Shown piece by piece: positions 53,550 through 62,409 of a stretch of 64,000 nucleotides of DNA (position 1 is the stretch's first letter; each line of letters opens with the position of its first letter). The notes under the pieces are model-generated. The model did no database searches. It was not told the origin of the DNA and was given only the letters and a program-made list of their open reading frames with translations. Source of the stretch: Runella sp. MFBS21 (GTDB taxonomy: Bacteria; Bacteroidota; Bacteroidia; Cytophagales; Spirosomataceae); contig NZ_JARNTW010000015.1 in NCBI RefSeq assembly GCF_029433105.1, positions 62,001-126,000 on the forward strand, written 5' to 3'. The translations under genes were made by a program, and so were the position numbers.

Positions 53550-54041
53550 CTATTTATAAAACTTCAACGCCAACGAATTCATACAATACCGCTGTCTAGT
53601 AGGCGAAGGACCGTCGTAAAAAAGGTGCCCTAAATGCCCATTACATCTCCTACAGCGTACTTCAATTCGCTCTTCTCGTTCTGAAAAATCTCGTTTGTAT
53701 AAAAGACAACTAGGCGTAGCAGGTTGCCAAAAACTGGGCCACCCCGTTCCGCTGTCGTATTTTTGGGCCGAATGAAAAAGCAAATTGCCACAGGCCGCGC
53801 AGTGGTAGTTGCCTTCTCCTTTAAAATCATGGTACTCATTAGTAAAAGGAGCCTCCGTAGAGCCTTCCCGCGTGATAGTATAGACCCCGTCGGTAAGAAT
53901 TTCTTTCCAAACGCTGTTTGGTAGACGTACCTCCGTGGTGTCCGTCAACGAAAAATAGGGATTGTGTTTAGGGCTGTTGCTTCCTCTTTGACAATTGCTA
54001 TTTATCACTAATACTAGTAACCCTATCCAACTTAGCTTCAT
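53550..54041 (-). CDS. msrB: Peptide-methionine (R)-S-oxide reductase, lipoprotein form
   Basis: A 163-residue protein with a lipoprotein-type signal (MKLSWIGLLVLVINSNC; Cys at residue 17). The MsrB domain has zinc-binding CAAC and CRRC pairs, the signature SGTGWPSFWQP, GHLGHLF, and the catalytic Cys in RYCMNS near residue 152. It repairs oxidised methionines of periplasmic proteins. MsrA is not fused or adjacent. Confidence 0.93.
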   Translation of the reverse strand: MKLSWIGLLVLVINSNCQRGSNSPKHNPYFSLTDTTEVRLPNSVWKEILTDGVYTITREGSTEAPFTNEYHDFKGEGNYHCAACGNLLFHSAQKYDSGTGWPSFWQPATPSCLLYKRDFSEREERIEVRCRRCNGHLGHLFYDGPSPTRQRYCMNSLALKFYK

Positions 54042-54062
54042 GCAGGTGTATTTTATAATAAT

Positions 54063-54424
54063 TTACTCTGGAAGTTTGTAGATACTAACGCTACGACCTA
54101 GTTCAAGATAAAAAGAATCGTCTTCGTTCAATTTTCCGATGAGAAGTAAATGCTGTTCAAATAGAGTAAGCAATTATTGGTTAGAAATGTTGCCTAAAAT
54201 AATACGAATTAATTTGCGGGGAGTATGCTGAAGAAAAAAGGAGTTGCGAAAATCTTCATCTTTTGTGACAACAATTAATCATTGTTATCAGCAAATTGAC
54301 AAATTATTGAATCTTTGGTGTACCACTTATTTTCTAATGAGTTGACATGAAATGCCTCAAAACCGTTGTTCGATAAAAATTTGACAAGCTTAAAGGGGAT
54401 ATGTACATCACAAATAAATTTCAT
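54063..54424 (-). pseudogene. Frameshifted DUF5615-type PIN-like toxin
   Basis: Reading the minus strand from ATG 54424 gives MKFICDVHIPFKLVKFLSNN, then ENKWYTKDSIICQFADNND, and a stop at 54277-54275. A one-base shift at that point restores LIVVTKDEDFRNSFFLQHTP and RKLIRIILGNISNQ, followed by a second stop (54176-54174), after which the frame runs on to 54063. The joined sequence follows the DUF5615 pattern (N-terminal Asp, central VTKD-D, RI-LGNIS). So one frameshift plus one nonsense codon inactivate it. Its start abuts the stop of the DUF433 gene (TAAATG). Confidence 0.85.
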
Positions 54425-54652
54425 TTAGGCAGCGTCTCTAAGTGAACGACCAGATACTAATACTTTGGCATAACTAAGACAAGCAAGTATATCTTCTCGT
54501 TCTAATTTGGGATGGTCTTCTAAAATATCATCAAAAGACATTCCTGCTCCTAGCATATCTATAATAACTTCAACAGGCCACCGCATACCCCGTATACAGG
54601 GTTTCCCATGACAAACTTCAGGGTCAATCGTAATTCTTTCAAGATAATGCAT
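54425..54652 (-). CDS. DUF433 antitoxin-like protein
   Basis: A 75-residue protein of the DUF433/VapB-type family: RITIDPEVCHGKPCIRGMRW, then a helix-turn-helix-like part (MLGAGMSFDDILEDHPKLER, EDILACLSYA). These proteins are usually paired with DUF5615 toxins as here, but the partner gene is broken. ATG 54652 is chosen over the in-frame start at 54685, because it gives the family N-terminus MHYLERITID. Confidence 0.88.
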   Translation of the reverse strand: MHYLERITIDPEVCHGKPCIRGMRWPVEVIIDMLGAGMSFDDILEDHPKLEREDILACLSYAKVLVSGRSLRDAA

Positions 54653-54712
54653 CGTATAAATGTTTGTAGTGCAAGTTAGCAACAACTGATTGGATAAACA
54701 ATTGTGAGATAA

Positions 54713-54762
54713 TCGCTGATACTGGTCGTTCTTTTAGTAAGCAACAATACCAGTATCAGTGA
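54713..54762. other. Long stem-loop beyond the esterase gene
   Basis: Bases 54713-54726 and 54749-54762 pair over 14 positions (one G-U; core CTGATACTGGT) around a 22-base loop, 10 bases after the esterase stop on the minus strand. No T-run follows, so it may be a mRNA 3'-end or factor-dependent termination structure. Confidence 0.5.
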
Positions 54763-54772
54763 AAGTAGAATC

Positions 54773-56482
54773 TTAATACCGCCAACTCTTCAAATCAGCA
54801 CCTACGGGTGCTTCCGCTTCGATACGCTTCAGGATTTTAGGAATGTACATGGTATTGTAGCGAAGCCGCGATACATAGTTGGGCACGTTGGGGTCGCCAT
54901 TCCAGCAATGTTCAAAACGATCACCGTATTTTACTTCGCCATCGTAGTGAGGATTTTTGGTAGTTTTTAAGAAATCTTCCATCAGATACACCGCGTTGTT
55001 GAGGTAATAATTGTCCATATCACCGCAGTAGATATGGATTTTGCCTTGAAGTTTTTTGCCGACTGTAGCCCATTGACGTTTGAGGATGTGCATCAAATCG
55101 TAGTTATCAGACCAGTATTTTGCCACACTATGGTCGATTTTACCCGTTTCTTTGTCCCAAATAGGTTTGGGGTAGCCATTTTCTCCCATAGGTGAGTAAG
55201 TGGCTTGCCAAATATCCCATTGGTCGCCCGAGCGAGAATTATCACCAATAGCCAATTCGCGGTGGTTGATTTCTTCAATGGTACATTTGACCTGCCCCAA
55301 ATAATTGCGCATTCCGGGGCGAGGCGTTTTCTTAAAATCGCTTGGCAAGAAATAGGCGTTTTCGTCTTTATAAATATTAATGACTGTATAAGCTTCAAAC
55401 GTAATGGGGTCGGGGCAAGCGGCAAAACAGCCGTTGTATTCGTCAGGATAAAAAACTTGTGCGGCAAGGGCTTCCCAGCCTCCTGTGCTTCCTCCGTATA
55501 GGAATCGCGCCCAACCTTGTCCGAGGCCTCTAAAACGCTTTTCAATCTCAGGAATTAACTCATACGTAATAGCATCACCATAAGGCCCCATGTTGGCCGA
55601 ATTGACGGCATAAGAATCATCATAGTAAGGCGTAGCGTGCTGGATTTCGACGATGAGCATTCGAGGAAAATCCTTGCTCGTCCATTGTTTATAAAAATTG
55701 TACGCCTCTTGCCACACAAACTTTTTGTACCCATAGATTCCAAATCGCGCAATGTAATCGGTCGTATCCATGTCGGCAGGTGGAGGAGTTTCTTTGAAAC
55801 CGTCAAAATCGGCAGGGAAGTGTCCGTGATTGATGCAAATGGGATATTTGGCTTCGGGGTGTTCGTCGAAACCGTGCGGTAAGAGGATATGCGCTCCCAA
55901 GTACATCGGACGTCCCCAAAATTCGGTCAAAAGCTTACTTTGAATTTTGATGTGTTTAATGTACTTCGTGTCTTTAGGCTCGGGAAGAAGCGGATTTTCT
56001 TGGTCAAGTACAATTTTTACTACTTGTTTGGCCGTAGGGTCGTACTTAATTTTGAAGGGTTTTGAATACAAATTACCAGGTGCTGTGCGGTAGTTTTGGC
56101 CTTCTCCTCGGTCCATAGGTAGTTTGACGGTATGGCCGGTTTTGAGTTTAAAAGTCTCATATTTGTGCAAAAGTGCTTGCACCCAATATTCACCTGCGGG
56201 AAAATCTTTGAGTGATTTGACGGGATACCCATAGGCCGACGTCGCTACCAATACCGGTTTATCGGCTTGCCAAGCATCCACATTTTGGCCGAATAGCTGT
56301 TGAGAACTTGGCTCATCGTTTACCTGAAAACGAGGTTCGGATTTGTTGTCTTTAGCCAAAAACAGCATCAAACGCCCGTCAAACGTACTTCCCTTAGATT
56401 TGGGAAAACTAACCGAAAACTGAGTTTGGGCAGAGGCAAAAGAAGCCCACAAAAAAGTAAAAAGAAGCAGAATTCGCAGCAT
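54773..56482 (-). CDS. Secreted esterase-like alpha/beta hydrolase
   Basis: A 569-residue protein with a signal peptide (MLRILLLFTFLWASFASAQ). The N-terminal ~190 residues are beta-rich and unlike known enzymes. The second part has an esterase D-type fold with nucleophile elbow GGSTGGWEALA, preceded by YPICINHGHFP and followed by CPDPITFEAY and a His in FEHCWNG. Probably hydrolyses an exported ester or carbohydrate ester; substrate unknown. A GntR-type sensor-regulator gene lies just upstream on the same strand, with an operator-like cruciform between them. Confidence 0.78.
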   Translation of the reverse strand: MLRILLLFTFLWASFASAQTQFSVSFPKSKGSTFDGRLMLFLAKDNKSEPRFQVNDEPSSQQLFGQNVDAWQADKPVLVATSAYGYPVKSLKDFPAGEYWVQALLHKYETFKLKTGHTVKLPMDRGEGQNYRTAPGNLYSKPFKIKYDPTAKQVVKIVLDQENPLLPEPKDTKYIKHIKIQSKLLTEFWGRPMYLGAHILLPHGFDEHPEAKYPICINHGHFPADFDGFKETPPPADMDTTDYIARFGIYGYKKFVWQEAYNFYKQWTSKDFPRMLIVEIQHATPYYDDSYAVNSANMGPYGDAITYELIPEIEKRFRGLGQGWARFLYGGSTGGWEALAAQVFYPDEYNGCFAACPDPITFEAYTVINIYKDENAYFLPSDFKKTPRPGMRNYLGQVKCTIEEINHRELAIGDNSRSGDQWDIWQATYSPMGENGYPKPIWDKETGKIDHSVAKYWSDNYDLMHILKRQWATVGKKLQGKIHIYCGDMDNYYLNNAVYLMEDFLKTTKNPHYDGEVKYGDRFEHCWNGDPNVPNYVSRLRYNTMYIPKILKRIEAEAPVGADLKSWRY

Positions 56483-56485
56483 AAC

Positions 56486-56530
56486 GATAAGTTGTAGATT
56501 GTTGATTGATTATCAATTTTACAACTTATC
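56486..56530. promoter_or_regulatory. Cruciform/operator between GntR gene and esterase
   Basis: GATAAGTTGTA (56486-56496) and TACAACTTATC (56520-56530) are perfect 11-base arms, 23 bases apart, enclosing a second small inverted repeat TTGAT/ATCAA. It lies directly before the esterase ATG. Confidence 0.6.
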
Positions 56531-56569
56531 CAGCATTTTTGGAACGATTGACGTCACAAAATCTTCTGA

Positions 56570-57589
56570 TTATAAAGACTTCCGGGGAATAAGCCCAAAT
56601 GGATTTTTGATTTTGGCTATTTTAGCTTCTAAAATCAACTTTGCCGCAGAGGTTCCCATCTGCTCATGGTCGGTCGAAACTACCGTAATACCATCCGCAA
56701 GTACTTCTTTAAGGGGGGTATCGTTGAAAGAAACAATTCCCATATTGCTACCTAGTACGAGCGATTTTTGCTTAGATTTTTTGACAAGTTCGGCCAAGTC
56801 AGAATCTTCAAAAACTACATAAGCACGCCCCGCAAGGTCATTTTCTTCTTTGGCAGTAGATATTATACGGCTCGCTTTTTTATGATGTGCACAAAAGTTA
56901 CGAAAACCCGTTACAATTTCAGGGGGATATTTTACGTCCTGCGGAAACACCAGCACGAGCTCTTCATACTTATCCAGCAGCTCTTTTCCTGCTTCTAAAG
57001 CATCGTACAAATCATGCGTAAAATCTTGATATACACTTGGGTGTGTTTCTAATAAATCAGGCAAATCCTTATCCAATAAAATCAACTCTTGGGGTGGAAT
57101 CTGCCGAAGGATAGCTAATAAAGCATTGGAATCCGTTTCGCTATAAAAATGCGGCATAATCACATAGTAATGATAGCGCCCTAAACTTTCTTTAATAATA
57201 TCTTTAAAAACTCGGGTATTGCCGTGATGAATATGCAAGTTTACGGTGGCTCGGTCTCCCAGTGTACTCACAAAAGCCTCATAAATGGCCTTTTTGTAAG
57301 CGCTCATTTTATTCATTACCAAAAGTACTCTCAGCTGCGTGGGTTTCTCATTCAAGATGTAGTATCCCTTTCCGCGCACCGAATCAATCACCCCCAAGGC
57401 TTTTAGTTCTTTGTAGGCCTTCTCGACCGTATCGCGGGCTAGATAATATTCTTCACTCAGTTCGTTGATAGAGGGCAGCTGATCGTTCTGCTTCAAGACT
57501 CCACGCTCTATTGAGCCAATCACAGATTTCACAATCTGCTTGTATTTAGGGGTTTTAGCGTCGTGGTTTAATAGAAGAGTGAAAGACAT
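56570..57589 (-). CDS. GntR-family regulator with LacI-like ligand domain
   Basis: A 339-residue protein. The N-terminal GntR winged helix (residues ~1-75) contains IERGVLKQNDQLPSINELSE, YYLARDTVEKAYKELKALGV and DSVRGKGYYIL. The C-terminal ~260 residues look like a periplasmic-binding-protein-type sensor (YHYYVIMPHF, LVLVFPQDVKYPPEIVTGFR, VVSTDHEQMGTSAAKLIL). Such hybrids respond to sugars in Bacteroidota. The target is probably the esterase gene downstream, inferred from its position and the palindrome. Confidence 0.88.
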   Translation of the reverse strand: MSFTLLLNHDAKTPKYKQIVKSVIGSIERGVLKQNDQLPSINELSEEYYLARDTVEKAYKELKALGVIDSVRGKGYYILNEKPTQLRVLLVMNKMSAYKKAIYEAFVSTLGDRATVNLHIHHGNTRVFKDIIKESLGRYHYYVIMPHFYSETDSNALLAILRQIPPQELILLDKDLPDLLETHPSVYQDFTHDLYDALEAGKELLDKYEELVLVFPQDVKYPPEIVTGFRNFCAHHKKASRIISTAKEENDLAGRAYVVFEDSDLAELVKKSKQKSLVLGSNMGIVSFNDTPLKEVLADGITVVSTDHEQMGTSAAKLILEAKIAKIKNPFGLIPRKSL

Positions 57590-57605
57590 ACGCTGGTACT
57601 TTTTT

Positions 57606-57613
57606 CAAAATTA
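57606..57613 (-). promoter_or_regulatory. -7 element of the GntR regulator gene
   Basis: The minus strand reads TAATTTTG, 16 bases before the ATG, in the 28-base gap after tcdA. Confidence 0.35.
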
Positions 57614-57617
57614 GTCT

Positions 57618-58418
57618 TTATTGTGGTTTATTGGCCTTTTTTCTTCGTTGTTTTTTCTTTAATTCTTTCAACGGATTTTTGTGTAACTCTACTTTTTGGC
57701 CCAACAATTCCCTAATCACCACCGAAGCACAGACGCTCCCAAAAGTAGCCGGAATGTAAGAAATAGTGCCATAGGCAGAGCGTTTGAAATTGTTGCCATC
57801 AGTCAGCATCAATGAGTCTTTTTGCATTTTTTCGGTCGAAAAAACGACTTTAACGCCTGATAAAATCCCGTATTTTTTAAGGCGCTTGCGCACATAATGC
57901 GCCAACAAACACTCATAAGTATCAAATAAGTCAGCGACTTTTAGCTGAGTGGGGTCGTATTTGCCTCCTGCTCCCATCGAACTAATGAGCGGGTATTTGT
58001 ATTCGAGGGTAGTTACCAAGAGTGTGAGCTTAGGGGTAATACTATCAATACAATCCATGACATAGTCATAAGGGCCTGCCTCTAAAATTTCGCGCACTTT
58101 CTGAGGGGTCAAAAATTCCTTTACTACTTTCAATTTCAGCTCAGGATTAATAGCCATTAGACGCTCCGCCATCAAATCAGCTTTGGGAAGTCCATGAGTA
58201 GTGGCCAAAGCAGGAAGCTGTCGGTTACGATTAGACGGGTCGACCACATCACCATCTACAATTGTCATCGTACCTACACCAGCTCGTGCTATAAACTCTG
58301 CCGCAAACGACCCCACGCCTCCTAATCCTACTACCAGCACATGAGCATTTTGAAGTTTATTCACTCCCGCTTCTCCTACCAAAAGCTGCGTACGCGAAAG
58401 CCAAGCCAAATCAGACAT
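57618..58418 (-). CDS. tcdA: tRNA threonylcarbamoyladenosine dehydratase
   Basis: A 266-residue ThiF/E1-like protein: the ATP-binding Rossmann loop GLGGVGSFAAEFIARAGVG at ~30-48, DGDVVDPSNRNRQ, DCIDSITPKLTL, and the C-terminal SVCASVVIRELLGQ segment, with a Lys/Arg-rich end. The enzyme dehydrates t6A37 of ANN-decoding tRNAs to its cyclic form. The MSDLAWL start fits the family; the in-frame extension to 58457 overlaps the upstream gene and is rejected. Confidence 0.93.
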   Translation of the reverse strand: MSDLAWLSRTQLLVGEAGVNKLQNAHVLVVGLGGVGSFAAEFIARAGVGTMTIVDGDVVDPSNRNRQLPALATTHGLPKADLMAERLMAINPELKLKVVKEFLTPQKVREILEAGPYDYVMDCIDSITPKLTLLVTTLEYKYPLISSMGAGGKYDPTQLKVADLFDTYECLLAHYVRKRLKKYGILSGVKVVFSTEKMQKDSLMLTDGNNFKRSAYGTISYIPATFGSVCASVVIRELLGQKVELHKNPLKELKKKQRRKKANKPQ

Positions 58419-58440
58419 AAAAATTATGAATTTTGAGTTT

Positions 58441-59148
58441 TCATTTAATCCCTCCATATGGTATAAACGGAGCTACAGCGGGAATAATCGTTGCAAAGTT
58501 ACGCCAAATTTGCGCTTCTAAGGCAGAAATTGATATTTCTAACCTTCCCGCTGCTACTTCATAGAGACTAAAAATCGAAATATCTTTATCATCATTTTCC
58601 AAAAACAAGCGATGCAAAGGGATAGTTGTAAGAGTTATTTGTGCGTTTGAGCCTGATTTTAGTAGTGCAGCACCAAGTGATAGATAAAATCCATGTTGTA
58701 CCAACTGCGCTGCAATCTGAGGATTATTATTAAAACCATGCACAATAAGCGGTATCGTCAATTTGGTTCTTTTTTTCCACGCTAACAATTCGTTGAAGGC
58801 TCTCACACAATGAATAATCACTGGCTTTTGTACCTGCTCGGCGAGAGCTACTTGTGCTTCAAAAACTAGCATTTGAGTATCCAAAGGCATTTCAATGAGC
58901 CGATCAAGGCCACATTCGCCAATAGCCACTACCCAAGGCGATCTCACTATCTTACTTACTACTTCTACTTGACTTTGCCAATCCGTAGCTGAAGCATACC
59001 AAGGATGTATCCCTATGGATACCCATTGATGACGCACATTATTTACCGTCTCAGCATCATGAATCATAAGATTGTAGATACTGTTTTCATTCTCCCCTTT
59101 AGATAAAGTGTGCGTATGAAAATTAAGTAAATGCCTCAATTTTGACAA
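58441..59148 (-). CDS. TatD-family metal-dependent hydrolase
   Basis: A 235-residue amidohydrolase-fold protein, slightly shorter than the typical 260. Metal ligands are in FHTHT near the N-terminus, GECGLDR, and IIHCVRAFNELL; a later VHGFNNNPQIAAQ stands where TatD enzymes have a His-containing motif. TatD proteins are Mg2+ 3'-5' exonucleases/deoxyribonucleases. The start is a TTG (59148, an alternative TTG lies at 59139); no ATG is available. It precedes tcdA by 22 bases. Confidence 0.85.
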   Translation of the reverse strand: MSKLRHLLNFHTHTLSKGENENSIYNLMIHDAETVNNVRHQWVSIGIHPWYASATDWQSQVEVVSKIVRSPWVVAIGECGLDRLIEMPLDTQMLVFEAQVALAEQVQKPVIIHCVRAFNELLAWKKRTKLTIPLIVHGFNNNPQIAAQLVQHGFYLSLGAALLKSGSNAQITLTTIPLHRLFLENDDKDISIFSLYEVAAGRLEISISALEAQIWRNFATIIPAVAPFIPYGGIK

Positions 59149-59164
59149 AGTTTTAGAACTTTGC

Positions 59165-59172
59165 CAAAGTTA
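59165..59172 (-). promoter_or_regulatory. -7 element of the tatD-tcdA transcript
   Basis: The minus strand reads TAACTTTG, 16 bases before the TTG start of the TatD-family gene. Confidence 0.4.
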
Positions 59173-59189
59173 TTAAAAATATAATTGTC

Positions 59190-59648
59190 ATGGCAAATAT
59201 CTCTTTTCAATGCCTTCCTTTTGATCAACTCACCCTTCGTCAGCTATATGATATATTAGCCCTTCGAATTGATGTATTTGTTGTAGAACAAAACTGTCCC
59301 TTCCATGATGCCGACCGAAAAGATTTTGTAGCATGGCATTGTGTGGGTTATGATACAGAAGGAGATTTGGTGGCTTATACCCGTCTTTTTGACGTAGATT
59401 TGTCTTTCGAAGGTTTTACTTCTATTGGGCGCGTAGCTACTTCTCAGAAAGTCAGAGGGCAAGGAGCAGGCCAAAAACTCATGACTTTTTCCATAGAGCA
59501 ATGTCAAAAACTCTACGGCACTCATCCTATCAAGATTGGTGCTCAAAAATACCTTTTAAGATTTTATGAGTCGTTTGGGTTTCAATCAACGGGCGAAGAA
59601 TACCTTGAAGACGGTATTCCTCACGTTATTATGATTAGACCTGCTTAG
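59190..59648 (+). CDS. ElaA-like GNAT acetyltransferase
   Basis: A 152-residue protein of the ElaA type: LYDILALRIDVFVVEQNCPF at the N-terminus (the R-x-x-VFVVEQ motif of this subgroup) and the acetyl-CoA-binding loop GRVATSQKVRGQGAGQKLM. The substrate is unknown. It is divergent from the TatD gene, with a 41-base gap, and tail-to-tail with dctA with only one base between the stop codons. Confidence 0.9.
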   Translation: MANISFQCLPFDQLTLRQLYDILALRIDVFVVEQNCPFHDADRKDFVAWHCVGYDTEGDLVAYTRLFDVDLSFEGFTSIGRVATSQKVRGQGAGQKLMTFSIEQCQKLYGTHPIKIGAQKYLLRFYESFGFQSTGEEYLEDGIPHVIMIRPA

Positions 59649-59649
59649 C

Positions 59650-60957
59650 TTAACGCAGATTATCGGTTTTGATGTCTTCAAAATGTTCTACGTGTCCAAA
59701 CGCATAGCCCATTTTACGGCGGTCAAATTCTTTTTCGTTGTTGGCAATCCAGATAGTAGCTACGCCATTGCCGATAAAATTGGTGATGGCACGCGCTTCT
59801 GACATAAACCTGTCCACTCCCAGCAGCAAAGCCAGCCCTTCTACTGGTATCACTTTGATAGCCGTAAGTGTACTCGCTAAGACAATAAACCCGCTTCCTG
59901 TCACACCGGCGGCGCCTTTGGACGTAACCATCAAAATCCCAATAATGGTCAATATCTGTGTAAGGTTTAAATGAACATTGAAAACCTGAGCCAAAAATAT
60001 CACCGCCATCGAAAGATATATGGTAGTCCCGTCGAGGTTGAAAGAATAGCCCGCCGGAACGACTAAGCCCACCACCGATTTGGAACAGCCCATGCGTTCG
60101 AGTTTTTCCATAAGTGAAGGAAGCCCTGCCTCCGACGACGAAGTCCCCAAAACGATTAGTAGCTCTTCACGGATATAACGCAAAAACTTAAATAAATTGA
60201 CCTGATAGTAACGCAGTATAAAATACAATACTACAAACACAAACAGCGCCATTGTGATATAAACAGTAAGCATGAGTTTGCCTAAAGGCAATAACGTATC
60301 AATGCCGTATTTGCCAATAGTATAGGCCATTCCACCAAATGCCCCAATAGGTGCTAACAACATGACTTTGTGCAATCCCCAAAAGATTTTTTTAGAAATA
60401 GGAGTTAAAAAATCCACAACTCTCTCTCGCACCGAATAGTTGCTAATCACCACTCCCAATGTGATAGCTACCACCAGTACTTGCAAGGTAACATTGTCCC
60501 AAAAAAACTTCCACCAACTAAAATCTCCAGCGCTTTTGGTGTATTTAGAAATATCTCCCCCTTTGATAGTGTCCGTTATCACACCAGCTCCTGGTTGTAT
60601 AATATTGGCTACCAAAACCCCTATTACCAGTGCTATCGTAGTCACTATTTCAAAATAAATAAGTGCTTTTGCGCCTACTTTACCCACTTTCTTGAGGTTA
60701 CCCATGCTGATAATCCCCAAAGTGATAGTCACAAAAATGATAGGATTGATAAAAAGCTTTACGATACTGATAAAAATACTACTCAAAAACTCGCTGAAAG
60801 TAGTCTTAATTTCAAATTCCGAAATCCAAAGATTAAACTTGATAGGTTTGTCAAGTATGGTTTTGAGGGCAACTTCGGGATAAAAATGCCCCAACAAAAT
60901 ACCAAGTGTAATGGCGGTCAATACCCAAAAGGTGAGGTTGGTAAAGAGTTTTTTCAT
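59650..60957 (-). CDS. dctA: C4-dicarboxylate/H+ (or Na+) symporter
   Basis: A 435-residue DAACS-family transporter with about eight membrane helices and re-entrant loops. It has the serine-rich LGTSSSEAGLPSLMEKLERM loop, SKGAAGVTGSGFIVLAST, and LLGVDRFMSEARAITNFIGN, whose DRFxSEAR motif is typical of the DctA branch rather than glutamate-type GltP. It would import succinate, fumarate and malate. The ATG directly follows the stop codon of the AEC transporter gene (no gap). Confidence 0.93.
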   Translation of the reverse strand: MKKLFTNLTFWVLTAITLGILLGHFYPEVALKTILDKPIKFNLWISEFEIKTTFSEFLSSIFISIVKLFINPIIFVTITLGIISMGNLKKVGKVGAKALIYFEIVTTIALVIGVLVANIIQPGAGVITDTIKGGDISKYTKSAGDFSWWKFFWDNVTLQVLVVAITLGVVISNYSVRERVVDFLTPISKKIFWGLHKVMLLAPIGAFGGMAYTIGKYGIDTLLPLGKLMLTVYITMALFVFVVLYFILRYYQVNLFKFLRYIREELLIVLGTSSSEAGLPSLMEKLERMGCSKSVVGLVVPAGYSFNLDGTTIYLSMAVIFLAQVFNVHLNLTQILTIIGILMVTSKGAAGVTGSGFIVLASTLTAIKVIPVEGLALLLGVDRFMSEARAITNFIGNGVATIWIANNEKEFDRRKMGYAFGHVEHFEDIKTDNLR

Positions 60958-61869
60958 TTACAAAAGGTGTATGATAAGGTTTAACAAAGCCACCACAATA
61001 AGCGATAGCGGAATGCCAACGCCTACCATCTGAGCTGCAAGAACTGGATTGAGTCGGTAATTAGAGGCTATAACTGCGATGGTATTCATGGGTCCTAAGG
61101 CTGCTCCAAGAACGCACATCTCGACTACAATACCTCTCTGTTTCAAAACTAACACGAAAAGTACAAAAATCAAGACAGGGGCCAGAATCAATTTATAACC
61201 TAAGCCCCACACTAACGCTTTCCAATTGATATTTTTGGGCTGTAGTTCAATCTGCATTCCTATCGAAGTAAGGGCTAAAAAACTAAATGGCGAAGCAAAT
61301 TTTCGTAGAAGCTCTATGGCAATATTAGGCACCGAAATACCCGACAAGTTGATGATAATCGCTACACAAAAAGCAATGAAAGTGGGAAAGCGAATAACAT
61401 CTTTTAGAAAGCCCCATCCTTGTGTTTCGGCATGAGCATAGTAAGATGCCGTAACGATACCCACTGTACTACAAACCAAAAAAGACCCCGCTTGACTCAT
61501 CAATACCCCAATGTGCATTCCTTCATCGCCATATAGCATTTCAAAAATGGGAAAACCTACAAAAGACACACTTGGAATACCAGCCGTCAGAATCAAAACC
61601 GCTTCAGTATGAGGGTGAAATTTTATAAATCGTTTTAAAAGATGAAAAAAGAAAAAAGAAAACCCAAAAGACAACCAAGGCATCAGAATAGGTAGCGCGT
61701 ATTGGGTGCTAAATTGTGTGGTAGACGTGTAAAGCAGGGTAGCTGCTGGAAGGCATATGTACAACAGTAAATTGTTGATAACAAGATGTGCATCTTTGCT
61801 CAATGCGGGGATTTTTTTTAGAAATACCCCAAACGAAAGGCACAAGACAAGAAAGAAGAGATTGGTCAT
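60958..61869 (-). CDS. AEC-family transporter
   Basis: A 303-residue, ten-TM auxin-efflux-carrier-type protein. The N-terminal FGVFLKKIPALSKDAHLVIN and the central MQIELQPKN fit the AEC family, whose bacterial members include MdcF-type malonate and malate transporters. The substrate may be a dicarboxylate, given the adjacent dctA, but this is inference. It starts 6 bases after the stop of the upstream NTF2-like gene. Confidence 0.88.
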   Translation of the reverse strand: MTNLFFLVLCLSFGVFLKKIPALSKDAHLVINNLLLYICLPAATLLYTSTTQFSTQYALPILMPWLSFGFSFFFFHLLKRFIKFHPHTEAVLILTAGIPSVSFVGFPIFEMLYGDEGMHIGVLMSQAGSFLVCSTVGIVTASYYAHAETQGWGFLKDVIRFPTFIAFCVAIIINLSGISVPNIAIELLRKFASPFSFLALTSIGMQIELQPKNINWKALVWGLGYKLILAPVLIFVLFVLVLKQRGIVVEMCVLGAALGPMNTIAVIASNYRLNPVLAAQMVGVGIPLSLIVVALLNLIIHLL

Positions 61870-61875
61870 TGTTGA

Positions 61876-62370
61876 TTAAAAAACATAACTCCAATCTTTA
61901 CCAGATTTGAATTTTGCTTCAGTTACGTCTTCACCAGTATCGGCATCAGATAAAATTTTCCAAGTGCCATTTTCTTTACGCAATATCACATTAAACATAC
62001 CGTAGTAATAATTCGTCTTGTTGTCTTTCTGACTCGTTACCCTGTAATACCCGATTTCGTAGGCAACACTACCTGTGACGGTACGATACGCAAAAGTAAA
62101 GTCTATGCTGATTTTGGTACCTGTATTTTTTTGATAGACAAAGTTTTGCTCATTCTGCACTTTGTATTGCTCAAATCTTGATATTTTACCTTCGCCAAGC
62201 GGCATTCGTACTAGGTTTGAAGAATGAATCTCCATAAATGCCTCCGTATTTTGTCCACTATAGGCTTCTACAAAGCGTTTCCACACTTGTTCATTTATTT
62301 CTTTTTGAGAGGAAGATTGAGCCAAAACAGCATTTATCCCTAAAATAAATATAAACAGCGCTTTTTGCAT
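61876..62370 (-). CDS. Exported NTF2-like (DUF4440-type) protein
   Basis: A 164-residue protein with a signal peptide (MQKALFIFILGINAVLAQ). It is followed by a SnoaL/NTF2-like cone fold: EINEQVWKRFVEAYSGQNTE, then FMEIHSSNLVRMP, and a late FNVILRKENGTWKILSDADT. No catalytic residues can be assigned. The in-frame extension to 62406 lacks the signal-peptide form. It lies 39 bases after the deacetylase gene. Confidence 0.82.
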   Translation of the reverse strand: MQKALFIFILGINAVLAQSSSQKEINEQVWKRFVEAYSGQNTEAFMEIHSSNLVRMPLGEGKISRFEQYKVQNEQNFVYQKNTGTKISIDFTFAYRTVTGSVAYEIGYYRVTSQKDNKTNYYYGMFNVILRKENGTWKILSDADTGEDVTEAKFKSGKDWSYVF

Positions 62371-62409
62371 GATAGACGAGATTTGAGAAGGTAAATATAG
62401 CTCCAATCA

